A stretch of DNA of 64,000 bases, from assembly GCA_022711315.1 (NCBI GenBank), contig JAKLFG010000008.1, positions 1 to 64,000 on the forward strand, given 5' to 3'. The notes under the pieces were generated by a model. The model saw nothing but the letters and a program-made list of their open reading frames with translations. It was not told the DNA's origin and searched no databases. Source of the stretch: a bacterium. GTDB taxonomy: Bacteria; UBP6; UBA1177; JAKLFG01. Shown in pieces: positions 24,694 through 33,544 of the stretch (positions are counted from its first letter, which is position 1; the number at the start of each line of letters is the position of its first letter). The position numbers and the translations under genes are program-made.

Positions 24694-26664
24694 GTGAAAA
24701 GCCTTTTTGACCTCAAGGCGCCCTTTAAGCCGGCGGGAGACCAGCCTCAGGCGATAGCGCAACTGACAAAGAACTTCCGCGACGGCTCGAAGCGCGAACT
24801 GCTCCTCGGCGCGACCGGCACCGGCAAGACCTTCGTGATGGCGAACCTCATCAAGGGACTTGGCCTGCCGACCTTGGTGCTCGCTCACAATAAGACGCTC
24901 GCGGGTCAACTCTACGGCGAGTTCCGGCAGTTCTTCCCCGCCAATCGGGTGGGCTATTTCATCAGCTACTACGACTATTACCAGCCCGAGGCCTACATCC
25001 CGTCGAGTGACACCTACATAGAAAAGGATTCGTCACGCAACGACGACATCGACCGGATGCGCCATTTTGCAACGAGCCAACTGCTCGAAGGGAACGACTG
25101 CGTCATCGTCGCCTCGGTGTCGTGCATCTACGGCATCGGCAGTCCCGAGACCTACCGTGAACTGTCGGTGGAACTGATCCGCGGGATGGAGATGCCGATG
25201 GAGCGGCTTTGCCGCCAACTGGCAGATATCCAGTACGAGCGTACCCAGTTCGACCTGTCGCGCGGCAAGTTCCGCGTGAGCGGCGACACCGTCGAGATAC
25301 ACCCCGCCTACGAGGAGGCCCATCTGGTCCGTATCGAGTATTTCGGCGACGCCATAGAGGAGATACTCATCGTCGATCCGCTCGAGAAGCGACGCATCCG
25401 GTCGCTCGATGCGGTCAAGGTCTACCCGAAAAGCCACTATGTCGCCGAGAAGGAGACGATGGACCGGGCGGCCGTCGCGATCCGCGCCGAGATGGAGGAG
25501 CAGGAGGCCGCGTTCAAAAAACGCAACAAACTCATCGAGGCCCAGCGGATCCGCGAACGGACCGAGAACGATCTGGCGATGATGGGGTCGGTCGGCTTCT
25601 GTTCCGGCATTGAGAACTATTCACGCTACCTTACCGGACGCGGCCCCGGCGAACCGCCGCCGACCTTGGTGGACTATTTCGGCAAGGAATTCCTCCTCAT
25701 CGTCGACGAGAGCCATGTGACCCTGCCGCAGGTGCGCGGCATGTTCAACGGCGACCGGGCGCGCAAGGAGGTGCTCGTCGAGTACGGGTTCCGCCTGCCG
25801 TCGGCGCTCGACAACCGGCCGCTCAATTTCGACGAATTCAGGGAACGGTGGGACCGCGTGCTGTTCACCTCGGCGACCCCCGCCCGCTACGAGATAGAGC
25901 AGGTGCGGCAGGTGACCGAACTCATCAACCGGCCGACCGGTCTCTTGGACCCGGCGCTCGACATCCTGCCGGCCCGCGAAGAGGTGCCGCTCCTGTTCGA
26001 CGAGATCGTAAAGGAGACCGGCGCGGGGGGCAAGGTGCTCGTCACCGCGCTCACCAAGAAGATGGCCGAGGATCTGACCGATTTCCTGAGCGGGCGGGGT
26101 GTCCGGGCCCGTTATCTCCACAGCGACATCGATGCGATGGACCGGCTGAAGATAGTCATGGACCTGCGCCGGGGGCTGTTCGATGTGTTGGTCGGAGTGA
26201 ATCTTCTGCGCGAGGGGCTCGACATCCCCGAAGTGACGCTCGTCGCCATCCTCGATGCCGACAAGGAGGGGTTCCTGCGGAGCGGCGATTCGCTCATCCA
26301 GACGATCGGTCGCGCCGCCCGCAACGAAAAGGGGCGCGCCATCCTCTTTGCCGACAAGGTGACCGAGGGGATGAAGAAGGCGATAGATGAGACCCGCCGC
26401 CGTCGCCGCATACAGGAGGAATTCAATGCAGACCACGGCATCACGCCGAGGAGCATCGCGAACAAGGCCATCCTCGACATCGAGTCGCATGTGCCGGGGA
26501 AGGGGAAGAAGGCGCAGAAGAAACTGGCCCGCAAGGAACTCGCGCGGCGTATCGCCGAACTCGAGTCGGAGATGAAGCGGGCCGCCGAAGGGTGGGATTT
26601 TGAGTACGCGGCGATACTGCGCGATCGCATCTTCGAATACAAGGGTCTTTTGGGAGAGGAGTAG
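24694..26664 (+). CDS. uvrB: Excinuclease ABC subunit B
   Basis: A 656-residue UvrB, the DNA damage-verifying helicase of nucleotide excision repair. Walker A GATGTGKT, the beta-hairpin YYDYYQPEAYIPSSDTYIEKD, SVSCIYGIGSPE, DESHVT, the helicase motifs DALREGLD-like NLLREGLDIPEV and QTIGRAARN, and a C-terminal UVR motif (ELESEMKRAAEGWDFEYAAILRD) are present. I choose GTG 24694 because AGGAGG is exactly 6 nt upstream; an ATG at 24688 abuts the AGGAGG. It converges on the ankyrin gene with a 4-nt gap. Confidence 0.95.
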   Translation: MKSLFDLKAPFKPAGDQPQAIAQLTKNFRDGSKRELLLGATGTGKTFVMANLIKGLGLPTLVLAHNKTLAGQLYGEFRQFFPANRVGYFISYYDYYQPEAYIPSSDTYIEKDSSRNDDIDRMRHFATSQLLEGNDCVIVASVSCIYGIGSPETYRELSVELIRGMEMPMERLCRQLADIQYERTQFDLSRGKFRVSGDTVEIHPAYEEAHLVRIEYFGDAIEEILIVDPLEKRRIRSLDAVKVYPKSHYVAEKETMDRAAVAIRAEMEEQEAAFKKRNKLIEAQRIRERTENDLAMMGSVGFCSGIENYSRYLTGRGPGEPPPTLVDYFGKEFLLIVDESHVTLPQVRGMFNGDRARKEVLVEYGFRLPSALDNRPLNFDEFRERWDRVLFTSATPARYEIEQVRQVTELINRPTGLLDPALDILPAREEVPLLFDEIVKETGAGGKVLVTALTKKMAEDLTDFLSGRGVRARYLHSDIDAMDRLKIVMDLRRGLFDVLVGVNLLREGLDIPEVTLVAILDADKEGFLRSGDSLIQTIGRAARNEKGRAILFADKVTEGMKKAIDETRRRRRIQEEFNADHGITPRSIANKAILDIESHVPGKGKKAQKKLARKELARRIAELESEMKRAAEGWDFEYAAILRDRIFEYKGLLGEE

Positions 26665-26668
26665 GGGG

Positions 26669-29593
26669 CTATTCGTACGCGCCGGCCCGTTTGAGCATAT
26701 CGACGATATCGTAGTTGCCGGTGAACTGGGCGCGGACCATCGGGGTGCGCCCCTTATCGTCCTTGTCGTTGAGGCTGACGCCCTTGCGGATGAGGAGCGA
26801 GGCCGCCTTCACGAACCCGCGGCTGGCGGCATAATGGAGAGCGGTGTTGAGTCCCTTATCCTTCACGGCGGGATCGGCGCCGAGTTCGAGGAGCGCGACG
26901 ACGATGTTCTCTTCCTTCTTCGAGGTGGCGAACAGCAGGGGGGTCATCCCCTCTTTGTCGCGCGCCTCGATGTCCGACCCGGCCCCCACGAGCAGACGGA
27001 CGATCTTCTCATTGCTGTTCATGACGGCGATCCAGAGCGGTGTCGTGCCGTCGGCGAAGCGGCGGTTGATATCGACCTTGCGCTCGATGAGATTCTGCAC
27101 GATCTGGTCGAATCCGTTCTGGCAGGCGTAGATGAACAGTTCCTCCATCTCCTCTCGTGAGGTTATCTTCGCCCCTTTCTGCAGCAGATACCCGATGATG
27201 TCGTAGCGGTTGTCCCGCTTGGCGTAGATGAGCGGAGTGGTGTTGGTCGCATCGGGCTTGTCTATCTCGGATCCTTTGTCCACGAGCAGTTCAAGCATCT
27301 CTTTGGATCCGCGCATCGCGGCGATGTGCGCCGGGGTCTTGCGTTCGCGGTTCGCCTTGTTGACATCGGCGTTCTTGGAAAGCAGTATTCGCACGATGTC
27401 GCCATATCCTTTGTGGATGGCGATGATGAGCGGCGTGTTGCCGTTCTTGTCGTCGGTGTTCACATTCGCGCCGCCTTCGACAAGTATCTGCACGATCGGC
27501 ATGTTCCCGGTGGCCGCGGCGATAAGCAGGGGGGAATTCCCGTTGCTGTCCTTGAGGTTCACCTGCGCCTTGTTGCGGACGAGCAGGTCCACCATGGCGA
27601 GATTGTTCTTCTCTATCGCTATCGAGAGGGCTGTCCGCTTCTTGTTGTCCATCAGATTGACATTGGCGCCGTGGTTCAGCGCCACCTGCGCGAGTTCCTT
27701 GCGGTTGTTCTCGACCGCCCACATGAGGATGGTGCGGCCTTCGTTGTCCTTGCTGTTGATGTTGGCGCCCGCCGTGGCCAGCACGCTCAGCATCTCGCGG
27801 TTGTTGTTGAAGGCGGCGACCCAGACGGCGGTCATGCCGTCATCGAATTTCTGATTCACATTGCCGCCGGCGCTCATGACGACACGGACCAGTTCCGCGT
27901 CGCCGATGGCGATGCCCTTCTGGATGAGGTAGTTCGATTCCTGCACCGACAGGCGCGCCTTGCGTTCGATGAGCCGGGCGGCTATCTCGAACTTGCGGGT
28001 CTCTATGGCGTAGGTGAGAAGCGATTTCTTGTTCTTGTCCTTGGAGCCGGGATCGGCCCCTGCCGCGAGCAACATATCGGCGATGTCGGTGCGGCCCTTG
28101 ATGACGGCATACCACAGCGGGGTGAGGCCGTCCTCATACACCGGATTTATGTCGGTAACGAAGGGCAGGAGGGTGCGGAGTTTTAGGACATTCTCCTTGG
28201 CTACCGAGTTCCGCAGGGCGCGCGCCGCGAGGTCGGGCGGGAGTTTAAGCCCGTAGTTCTTCAGCATGTCGGCGACCTTCTCCATGCCGTTCTCGATGGT
28301 CCACATGAGGATGGTCATGCCGGAGTTGTCCTTTATCCCGGTGTCGACCTTCTTGGACCTGACGAGTTGATCGAATATCGACCAGCGCTGTTTCTCCACG
28401 GCGAGCCAGAGGATGGTGCGCCCTTCGTCGTAGCGGTAGTTGAAGTCGGTGGCTTGACTGAGCATGAGCCGGAACAGGGCGAGGTTGTTGGTCTCGACCA
28501 CCATGAGCAGGAGCGTGCCGATCTCGACATCGCTGAACTTCGCCCCGCGGGCGATGAGGATGGTGGCCGCCTCGGTCTGTCCGCTGAGCGCCGCGACAAG
28601 CAGCGGGCCGTAGCCGCCGGCGTTGCGGTAGTTGACATCGGCGCCAAGCACGAACAGGCGGCGCATCTCCTTGATGTCGCCGTTCTTGGCCGCCTCGATG
28701 AGTTCCTCGCTCAGTTTGGCCTTCTCCGCGATGAGCGAGGTGAGTTGTATAGCGTAGGGGACGGTCTTGCCCGCCTCGATGCGGATGGCCTCTTCCATAG
28801 GGGAAAAGCCGTCCTTTTCGAAACGCGCGACATAGTCGCCCGGTTCGAGGTTGGTGACGGTGCAGGGGGCGGTGCAGGTCTTTTCCTCCTTTTTGCCTTT
28901 TGCGAACAGTATCCTGACGGCGGCGAGTTGCGAGGTGAATGAGACGCCGCCGTTATCGGCCTTCTTGATCTCCGGTTCCTTGACCGCTATCGGCGCGGCG
29001 TAGGTCTCGACCTTCGGGGCCGACTGGAACGCGGCGCCCTGATATTTCTTCTCCATGTCGCTGGGTGGGGGCGGCGTGGCGGGTGCCGGCGCCGCGGGCG
29101 CCGGGGCGGCCACCGGCGCGGCGGCCATTTTTTTGCCGGTCAGCGCCGGGGCCAACTTCTCGATGGCTCCCTTCATGCCGACGGCGGTGCCGTTGAAATC
29201 GGCCGCGCCCGCCTCGTTCTTCTGTTTGGTCTTTGCGTTGACGAGCGATACGGTCATCGTGTAGATGCCGGCGAAGAAATCGATCGATGCGCCGAGCACA
29301 AGGTCGACCTTCAGCGCCGTCGCCGCCGCTATCTGACATTCGGCGTCGTAGCAGTCCTTCCACTTCCTCTGATCGGCGACGAACTTGCGGAGCGAGGCGA
29401 CCGGCAGCACCTGATGTTTTCCCGATGCGCGGTAGGCCTGCTCCAGCAGGCCGCGCGACGCTTCGAGCACCTCCGGTTTCAATTGTCCGGTCCGGTCCTC
29501 GATGTCGGCCACGATGATCGTTTCGCCAAAAAGCGACAAGGTCGTCAGCGAGGCGAGGAGTGCGACAAGCAGCATGTTGCGCAAGCGGCTCAT
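26669..29593 (-). CDS. Large exported ankyrin-repeat protein
   Basis: A 974-residue protein. The start is ATG 29593 (MSRLRNMLLVALLASLTTLSLFGE) with AAGAGG upstream, giving a Sec signal peptide. Residues about 20-140 form a CsgG/TolB-N-like domain with the Cys pair DCYDAECQIAAATALKVD; a Pro/Ala linker and a PEGA-like domain (CTVTNLEPGDYVARFEKDGF) follow. From about residue 325 to the end there are some twenty ankyrin repeats (NxxGxTPLxxAxxxGxxxIVxxLLxxGAxxN). It probably acts in the periplasm or on the surface as a binding scaffold. Ankyrins of this number are unusual outside host-associated or predatory bacteria. Confidence 0.9.
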   Translation of the reverse strand: MSRLRNMLLVALLASLTTLSLFGETIIVADIEDRTGQLKPEVLEASRGLLEQAYRASGKHQVLPVASLRKFVADQRKWKDCYDAECQIAAATALKVDLVLGASIDFFAGIYTMTVSLVNAKTKQKNEAGAADFNGTAVGMKGAIEKLAPALTGKKMAAAPVAAPAPAAPAPATPPPPSDMEKKYQGAAFQSAPKVETYAAPIAVKEPEIKKADNGGVSFTSQLAAVRILFAKGKKEEKTCTAPCTVTNLEPGDYVARFEKDGFSPMEEAIRIEAGKTVPYAIQLTSLIAEKAKLSEELIEAAKNGDIKEMRRLFVLGADVNYRNAGGYGPLLVAALSGQTEAATILIARGAKFSDVEIGTLLLMVVETNNLALFRLMLSQATDFNYRYDEGRTILWLAVEKQRWSIFDQLVRSKKVDTGIKDNSGMTILMWTIENGMEKVADMLKNYGLKLPPDLAARALRNSVAKENVLKLRTLLPFVTDINPVYEDGLTPLWYAVIKGRTDIADMLLAAGADPGSKDKNKKSLLTYAIETRKFEIAARLIERKARLSVQESNYLIQKGIAIGDAELVRVVMSAGGNVNQKFDDGMTAVWVAAFNNNREMLSVLATAGANINSKDNEGRTILMWAVENNRKELAQVALNHGANVNLMDNKKRTALSIAIEKNNLAMVDLLVRNKAQVNLKDSNGNSPLLIAAATGNMPIVQILVEGGANVNTDDKNGNTPLIIAIHKGYGDIVRILLSKNADVNKANRERKTPAHIAAMRGSKEMLELLVDKGSEIDKPDATNTTPLIYAKRDNRYDIIGYLLQKGAKITSREEMEELFIYACQNGFDQIVQNLIERKVDINRRFADGTTPLWIAVMNSNEKIVRLLVGAGSDIEARDKEGMTPLLFATSKKEENIVVALLELGADPAVKDKGLNTALHYAASRGFVKAASLLIRKGVSLNDKDDKGRTPMVRAQFTGNYDIVDMLKRAGAYE

Positions 29594-29638
29594 GTGTAGA
29601 CCTCTTACGGTTGTTCCTGTATCTTTATCATGGCGCCC

Positions 29639-29666
29639 ATCATAACACAGACGACCCCGAAGACAA
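29639..29666 (-). promoter_or_regulatory. Predicted promoter for the ankyrin protein
   Basis: Minus strand: -35 TTGTCT, 16-bp spacer, -10 TATGAT, 46 nt before the start. It lies beyond the T-run that follows tRNA-Pro. Confidence 0.55.
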
Positions 29667-29692
29667 CTATTTCTTATTCGTTCAGGCGATTT

Positions 29693-29706
29693 TTTTTGAA
29701 AAAAAA
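29693..29706 (-). terminator. T-run after tRNA-Pro
   Basis: On the minus strand the encoded CCA of tRNA-Pro is followed by runs TTTTTT-TTC-AAAAAAAA, a likely termination region for the tRNA transcript. No separate GC hairpin is seen. Confidence 0.35.
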
Positions 29707-29784
29707 TGGTCGGGATGACTGGATTCGAACCAGCGGCCCCTGCGTCCCGAACGCAGTGCTCTAGCCAGGCTGAGCCACATCCCG
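29707..29784 (-). tRNA. tRNA-Pro (anticodon CGG)
   Basis: Acceptor CGGGATG pairs with CATCCCG, anticodon stem CTGCG/CGCAG with loop TTCGGGA giving anticodon CGG (decodes CCG), T-arm CTGG-TTCGAAT-CCAG, discriminator A and encoded CCA at the 3' end. Confidence 0.95.
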
Positions 29785-29802
29785 ACCTCACGGTCGCCCC
29801 TT

Positions 29803-29830
29803 TTTATACCCGCCTTTGACCCTTTTGCAA
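29803..29830 (-). promoter_or_regulatory. Predicted promoter for tRNA-Pro
   Basis: Minus strand: -35 TTGCAA, 16-bp spacer, -10 TATAAA, 18 nt before the tRNA 5' end. Confidence 0.65.
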
Positions 29831-29866
29831 CTTTTTTGTGGGGCGGCGAACGGTATGTCGCCGAGG

Positions 29867-31417
29867 TTATTTGGAAATGGTGACGCGGCCGGTCTTTGGC
29901 CGCGAGATGATCTTCTCCGCCTTGAGGTACTCGACGATGACGGCGGGGACCGACAGCCCGGTGAATCGTTTGTCGCGCAGTTCCTTGAGCATCGTGTAGC
30001 CGTCACCGCCGCCGGCGAGATAACTGTTCATCGCGATGGAGTATTTCTTCTCCTTTTCGAGCGGCTGGCCATTCACGAGTATCTCGATGACCTTGCCCTT
30101 GTTCGCCGAGAGCGTGACCCCCGAAAAGTGCAGGAACCCACCGGATCCCTGCTTTTTCTGGATGAAGAGGGTGACCATCGCCTCCAGTTCGCTACCGCTC
30201 ATCTGTCCGATCACGATGGTGTCGTTGAAGGGGAAGACGCTGTAGATGTCCTTTTCGGTCACCAGCCCCTTCTTGAGCCCCTGCCGGATGCCGCCGCCGT
30301 TGACGAAGGCGATGTCGGCGCCGGTGCGGTTCCGCATGATATCGGTGATGACATTGCCCAGTTCGGCCTCCTTGAAACGGAGGAGTTCCTTCTTGCCGAC
30401 GAAATCCATCTCGGTCTCGCCGACCGGCTGGGTGGAGAATTCGCAACTGAAACTCTTCAGCAGTTCGAGTACCGCCGGGTTCTCCTTGACATTGGTGCCG
30501 ACCAGTTCGAACTTCTTGCCGACCTTCTTCTTCACATTTATCGGGTAGAGTTTGTAGTTGGTCTGTGTCACTTTGCCGCCGAGGATGTAGAGATCGAAGC
30601 GACCGACCCACTTGCCGAGCCCCTCGGTCTGGACTATGGGGACGCCCGATTCGACGACCGGTTGTTCAAGATGGGTCTTGGTGTGGCCGCCGACGATGAG
30701 ATCGGCGACGCCCGCGAGGTTCTTCGCGAGCAATCTGTCGGCCGGGTAGCCGTCGAAGGACTTGTCGCTCTCGTAATATCCGAGATTCGACAGTACGATG
30801 ACCACATCGTTGCGGCCCTTCAGTTCCGTCGCCAGTTTCTTGGCCCGCGCTATCGGGTCGTCGACCATGATCTCTCCCTTGAGCCCGACCTCGGTTATCT
30901 TGGCCGTTTCGGGGGTGGTGACGGCGAGTATCGCTATCTTGAGCCCGTTGGTCAGTTTCTTCTCGACGAACTCCTGCAACATCGGTTTTTTCTGCCCTTT
31001 CTCGAACAGGTTGACCGAGAGGAAGGGGAAGCTGGCCTCCTTGCGCATCTTCTGGAACACCTTGAGCCCGAAGTCGAACTCGTGGTTGCTGACCGCCATC
31101 CCGTCGTAGCCGATGAGGCTCATCCCCTTGATGAGCGGGACATTCTCGCAGATGTTGGAGCGCGGGTCGCCCATCGTGATGTTGCCCGACGATACGAGCA
31201 CCGTGTCGCCGTTGCCGAGTTGAGACTCTTCGCGGATGCGGTCGATCACCGTCTTGGCGGCGGCAAGCCCGCCGACGCCCGGGTTGTCGGGCTCGTCGTA
31301 GGCCCATGCCATGCCGTGGGTGTCGTTGGTGAAGATGACGGTGGCGAGCCGCGGCTCCTCGGCCGACAGGGCCGCGAACGCGACGATAACACCGATAAGA
31401 ACGAACATTTTTCTCAT
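29867..31417 (-). CDS. Exported 5'-nucleotidase (UshA/CD73) family protein with altered metal site
   Basis: A 516-residue secreted protein. The start ATG 31417 gives signal peptide MRKMFVLIGVIVAFAALSAEE. The N-terminal metallophosphoesterase domain has FTNDTHG (D32, H34) and NHEFD (N111, H112), and the C-terminal nucleotide-binding domain has AFVNGGGIRQGL and GGGDGYTM as in UshA. Relative to the family, the bridging metal Asp (GD) is Asn (SSGNITMGD, N79), and the His of the LSHLG/THMG motif is Asn (LSNLGYY, N211); GGHTKT (H245) is kept but the next ligand is Lys. It could be a binding protein or a changed enzyme. Promoter at 31450-31478. Confidence 0.85.
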   Translation of the reverse strand: MRKMFVLIGVIVAFAALSAEEPRLATVIFTNDTHGMAWAYDEPDNPGVGGLAAAKTVIDRIREESQLGNGDTVLVSSGNITMGDPRSNICENVPLIKGMSLIGYDGMAVSNHEFDFGLKVFQKMRKEASFPFLSVNLFEKGQKKPMLQEFVEKKLTNGLKIAILAVTTPETAKITEVGLKGEIMVDDPIARAKKLATELKGRNDVVIVLSNLGYYESDKSFDGYPADRLLAKNLAGVADLIVGGHTKTHLEQPVVESGVPIVQTEGLGKWVGRFDLYILGGKVTQTNYKLYPINVKKKVGKKFELVGTNVKENPAVLELLKSFSCEFSTQPVGETEMDFVGKKELLRFKEAELGNVITDIMRNRTGADIAFVNGGGIRQGLKKGLVTEKDIYSVFPFNDTIVIGQMSGSELEAMVTLFIQKKQGSGGFLHFSGVTLSANKGKVIEILVNGQPLEKEKKYSIAMNSYLAGGGDGYTMLKELRDKRFTGLSVPAVIVEYLKAEKIISRPKTGRVTISK

Positions 31418-31449
31418 AGCGATCCCCCTCATATAAAGTTCACGGAGCG

Positions 31450-31478
31450 ACCATAGCGGAAAGCGCGCAAAAGGTCAA
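31450..31478 (-). promoter_or_regulatory. Predicted promoter for the 5'-nucleotidase-like gene
   Basis: Minus strand: -35 TTGACC, 17-bp spacer, -10 TATGGT; it lies just outside the left inverted repeat of the transposable element. Confidence 0.5.
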
Positions 31479-31485
31479 GATGGCA

Positions 31486-32513
31486 GGGGTCACATCTATA
31501 TAAACACAAACTTGCTTTTTCAGTTAAGTTCTGTTAGGGTGTCGTCATGGCTCGTCCACTGCGCATAGAATACCCCGGCGCTCTGTACCATGTGATCAAC
31601 CGGGGACACCGCAAGGAAAAGATATTTCGCCGCATCGCCGACCGCGAAGTATTTCTCGAGAAACTCATTGCCGCGCGGCGGAAATTCGGTATCGTCGTCC
31701 ACGCCTACTGCCTGATGGATAACCACTTTCACCTGCTCATCGAGACGCCGAACGCGAACCTCGCCCGCGCGATGCACACCTTCCACGCGAGTTACGCCAA
31801 CTGGTTCCGCGTGAAGTATCAACTGGTCGGCTCGGTGTTCCAAGGGCGCTACAAGGCGGTGCTGGTCGAGCGCGACGACTATCTCGTGCGGCTGTCGGCC
31901 TACATCCACCTCAACCCGGTGCGCGCCCGGATCGTCGCCGAACCGGAAGAACACCGCTGGAGCAGTTACGGGCAATACCTCTCCGGCGAGGCGACCGAAC
32001 TTCTCTCTCCGGCGACGGTGCTGAAATACGCGGGCGGCAGCGAAAATTACCAGACCATCATCGACCGTATGCAGGGCGAGGACATCCTGCCCGAGGAGAT
32101 GTACGGGCGCAACGCGCTCATCGGCGGCGACGATTTCCGCGTCAAGATGCGGGAACAGGTGGCCGACCGCGCGGTGGACGCGAACGAACTTCCCGAGTAC
32201 CGTGGCCTGCGGCAGGTGACGCCCGAGGCGGTGGAAAAGGCGGTGTGCGCGGTGTTCGGGGTGAAGAAGAGCGACCTGACGAAGAAATACGAACGGGGTG
32301 AGGCGCGGCGCGTCTATCTCTATCTCCTCAAGCGGCGGACGGCGCTGACGCTGGCGGAGATCGGACGGCTGCTCGGCATGTCGGCAAATGCGGTGGCGAC
32401 GGCGGCGCGTGTGTTCGAGAAGGGGCTGGCGACCGGTGGTAAGGTGGCGGGGCGGGTAAATAAGATAGAGGGAGGGCTGGCATGAAAAGTTGTGTTAATA
32501 TAGATGTGACCCC
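31486..32513 (+). mobile_element. Y1/RAYT-type element with terminal inverted repeats
   Basis: About 1.03 kb. Left end 31486-31513 and right end 32487-32513 are imperfect inverted repeats of 27-28 bp: both begin from the outside GGGGTCACATCTATAT, then differ at one base and one indel before CTT. The single gene is a Y1 (HUH) transposase. No clear target duplication is seen. Elements of this kind with GGGGTCA-type ends are widespread next to pfam Y1 transposase genes. Confidence 0.72.
31547..32485 (+). CDS. REP-associated tyrosine transposase (Y1/HUH, RAYT-like)
   Basis: A 312-residue single-strand transposase. N-terminal MARPLRIEYPGALYHVINRG is the family start; the HUH motif is HFH at residues 60-62 in AYCLMDNHFHLLIE; SVFQGRYKAVLVE and AYIHLNPVRARIV are typical, and a Tyr for DNA attachment is available in the ERDDYLVRLSAYIHLNP helix. 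The C-terminus has a DnaA-like helix-turn-helix (ALTLAEIGRLLGMSANAVATA). The right inverted repeat begins within 2 nt of its stop codon. Its likely non-autonomous relatives here are the REP-like palindromes near 3.2-3.5 kb. Confidence 0.9.
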   Translation: MARPLRIEYPGALYHVINRGHRKEKIFRRIADREVFLEKLIAARRKFGIVVHAYCLMDNHFHLLIETPNANLARAMHTFHASYANWFRVKYQLVGSVFQGRYKAVLVERDDYLVRLSAYIHLNPVRARIVAEPEEHRWSSYGQYLSGEATELLSPATVLKYAGGSENYQTIIDRMQGEDILPEEMYGRNALIGGDDFRVKMREQVADRAVDANELPEYRGLRQVTPEAVEKAVCAVFGVKKSDLTKKYERGEARRVYLYLLKRRTALTLAEIGRLLGMSANAVATAARVFEKGLATGGKVAGRVNKIEGGLA

Positions 32514-32516
32514 AAT

Positions 32517-32585
32517 GGGGCCCAGCAGGGGCCCAGCAGGGCCCAGGAGTAAGGAGTAGAGGGAGTAGAGGGAGTAGAGGAGGAG
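32517..32585. repeat. Short tandem repeats upstream of the OMP gene
   Basis: About three copies of an 11-bp unit GGGGCCCAGCA, then about three to four copies of 9-bp GGAGTAGAG ending in GGAGGAGGA. Each 9-bp unit carries a GGAG core, so the ribosome-binding region of the next gene is itself repetitive. Confidence 0.75.
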
Positions 32586-32592
32586 GACCGTC

Positions 32593-33354
32593 ATGCGACA
32601 GCTTTATGTTTTCGCGCTTCTTTTCATGATTCCGGTCATGATTCCGGGTGTGATTTCGGCGGAGCAACCGGAGCAACCGGAGCAAACGAAGCAAGAGGAA
32701 CAATTGAAGCAAGAGAAGCAAGAGGAACGACGCAACTGGATCGCCGTTGTTTCGACCGACATCTTTACCTATCAGATGACGATGGACTACTATGAACGGC
32801 TGTTCGACAACATCCAGTTCGGCGGCAACATGCATTCTCTTTCCAGTACATCAGATGTTCCCTTTGCGGAATGGGTGCAGGTGCTTTTCGGTTACAAACT
32901 CACTGCTACACTCTACCTTACCACCGCCGTTGCCCTCGGCGTGAACTCTTTTTATTATTACGACCATAATGACTCTGCCGGTTCTTTCGACATTGAGGAC
33001 GCAGGCGACGGAAGGACCCATGTCGTCGTATTCGTTCTCGCTCCCGGCCTGAGTTATCACCTTCCAATCTCCGAAACAGTTAGTCTGCCGTTGGGAATTT
33101 TGATCGGATACAAAGGTGGATTCTTTCCACGCAAACATTATAAGTACCACGCCGCGCAAGTCTCACTTTCCAGTAGCATTCAGTTCTCTATAACTGACTT
33201 CTTTAGTTTGGGTCCCGGCATTCTGTTTGACTTCGAGGTCGGTACGGAATATTCCTACGGCTACGAGGGTCAAGATCTAAACGGGTGGATCGGGGGCAAA
33301 CTACGCCTGAGTTTCAAGACCGGACTCGACTTCTCGTTGTCGTTTTATTTTTGA
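32593..33354 (+). CDS. Outer-membrane beta-barrel protein with Q/E repeat tail near N-terminus
   Basis: A 253-residue exported protein: signal MRQLYVFALLFMIPVMIPGVISA, then a low-complexity stretch EQPEQPEQTKQEEQLKQEKQ encoded by 9-bp tandem repeats, then about 200 residues of alternating beta-strand pattern ending LSFKTGLDFSLSFYF, with a terminal Phe typical of outer-membrane barrels. No family is recognised. The base composition is visibly more A/T-rich than the core genes, and it lies directly beside the transposable element, so transfer is plausible. GGAGGAGGA precedes the ATG. Confidence 0.72.
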   Translation: MRQLYVFALLFMIPVMIPGVISAEQPEQPEQTKQEEQLKQEKQEERRNWIAVVSTDIFTYQMTMDYYERLFDNIQFGGNMHSLSSTSDVPFAEWVQVLFGYKLTATLYLTTAVALGVNSFYYYDHNDSAGSFDIEDAGDGRTHVVVFVLAPGLSYHLPISETVSLPLGILIGYKGGFFPRKHYKYHAAQVSLSSSIQFSITDFFSLGPGILFDFEVGTEYSYGYEGQDLNGWIGGKLRLSFKTGLDFSLSFYF

Positions 33355-33415
33355 CCCACAGAACAGAAGAACAGATGGGACGGGGCGCAATAACTTTATA
33401 GTACGCACTTGCCTC

Positions 33416-33478
33416 CGATTTCGAAGTAGAGAGAGCGTATCGTTCGCCACGAAATCGCCGGTTGTCGAACAGCAACCG
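33416..33478. other. Structured convergent intergenic region
   Basis: Between the OMP gene and the convergent deformylase gene there are two inverted repeats: CGATTTCG (33416-33423) with CGAAATCG (33450-33457), and a tight hairpin CGGTTG-N8-CAACCG (33459-33478). It may serve as a two-way terminator, though T-runs are lacking. Confidence 0.3.
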
Positions 33479-33544
33479 TTACGCCGCTTTCTTCCAAGTG
33501 TAACGGTGCAGTAATCCGCCGAGTCGATGATTCCTGAGGAAACC

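Noticed and set aside
27200-28700. Ankyrin repeat DNA considered as a CRISPR-like or tandem DNA repeat
   Set aside because: The periodicity is about 99 bp and protein-level only; the DNA units are diverged and code for ankyrin helices.
31520-31975. Minus-strand frame across the transposase 5' end
   Set aside because: Shadow of the Y1 transposase, whose HUH motif is on the plus strand.
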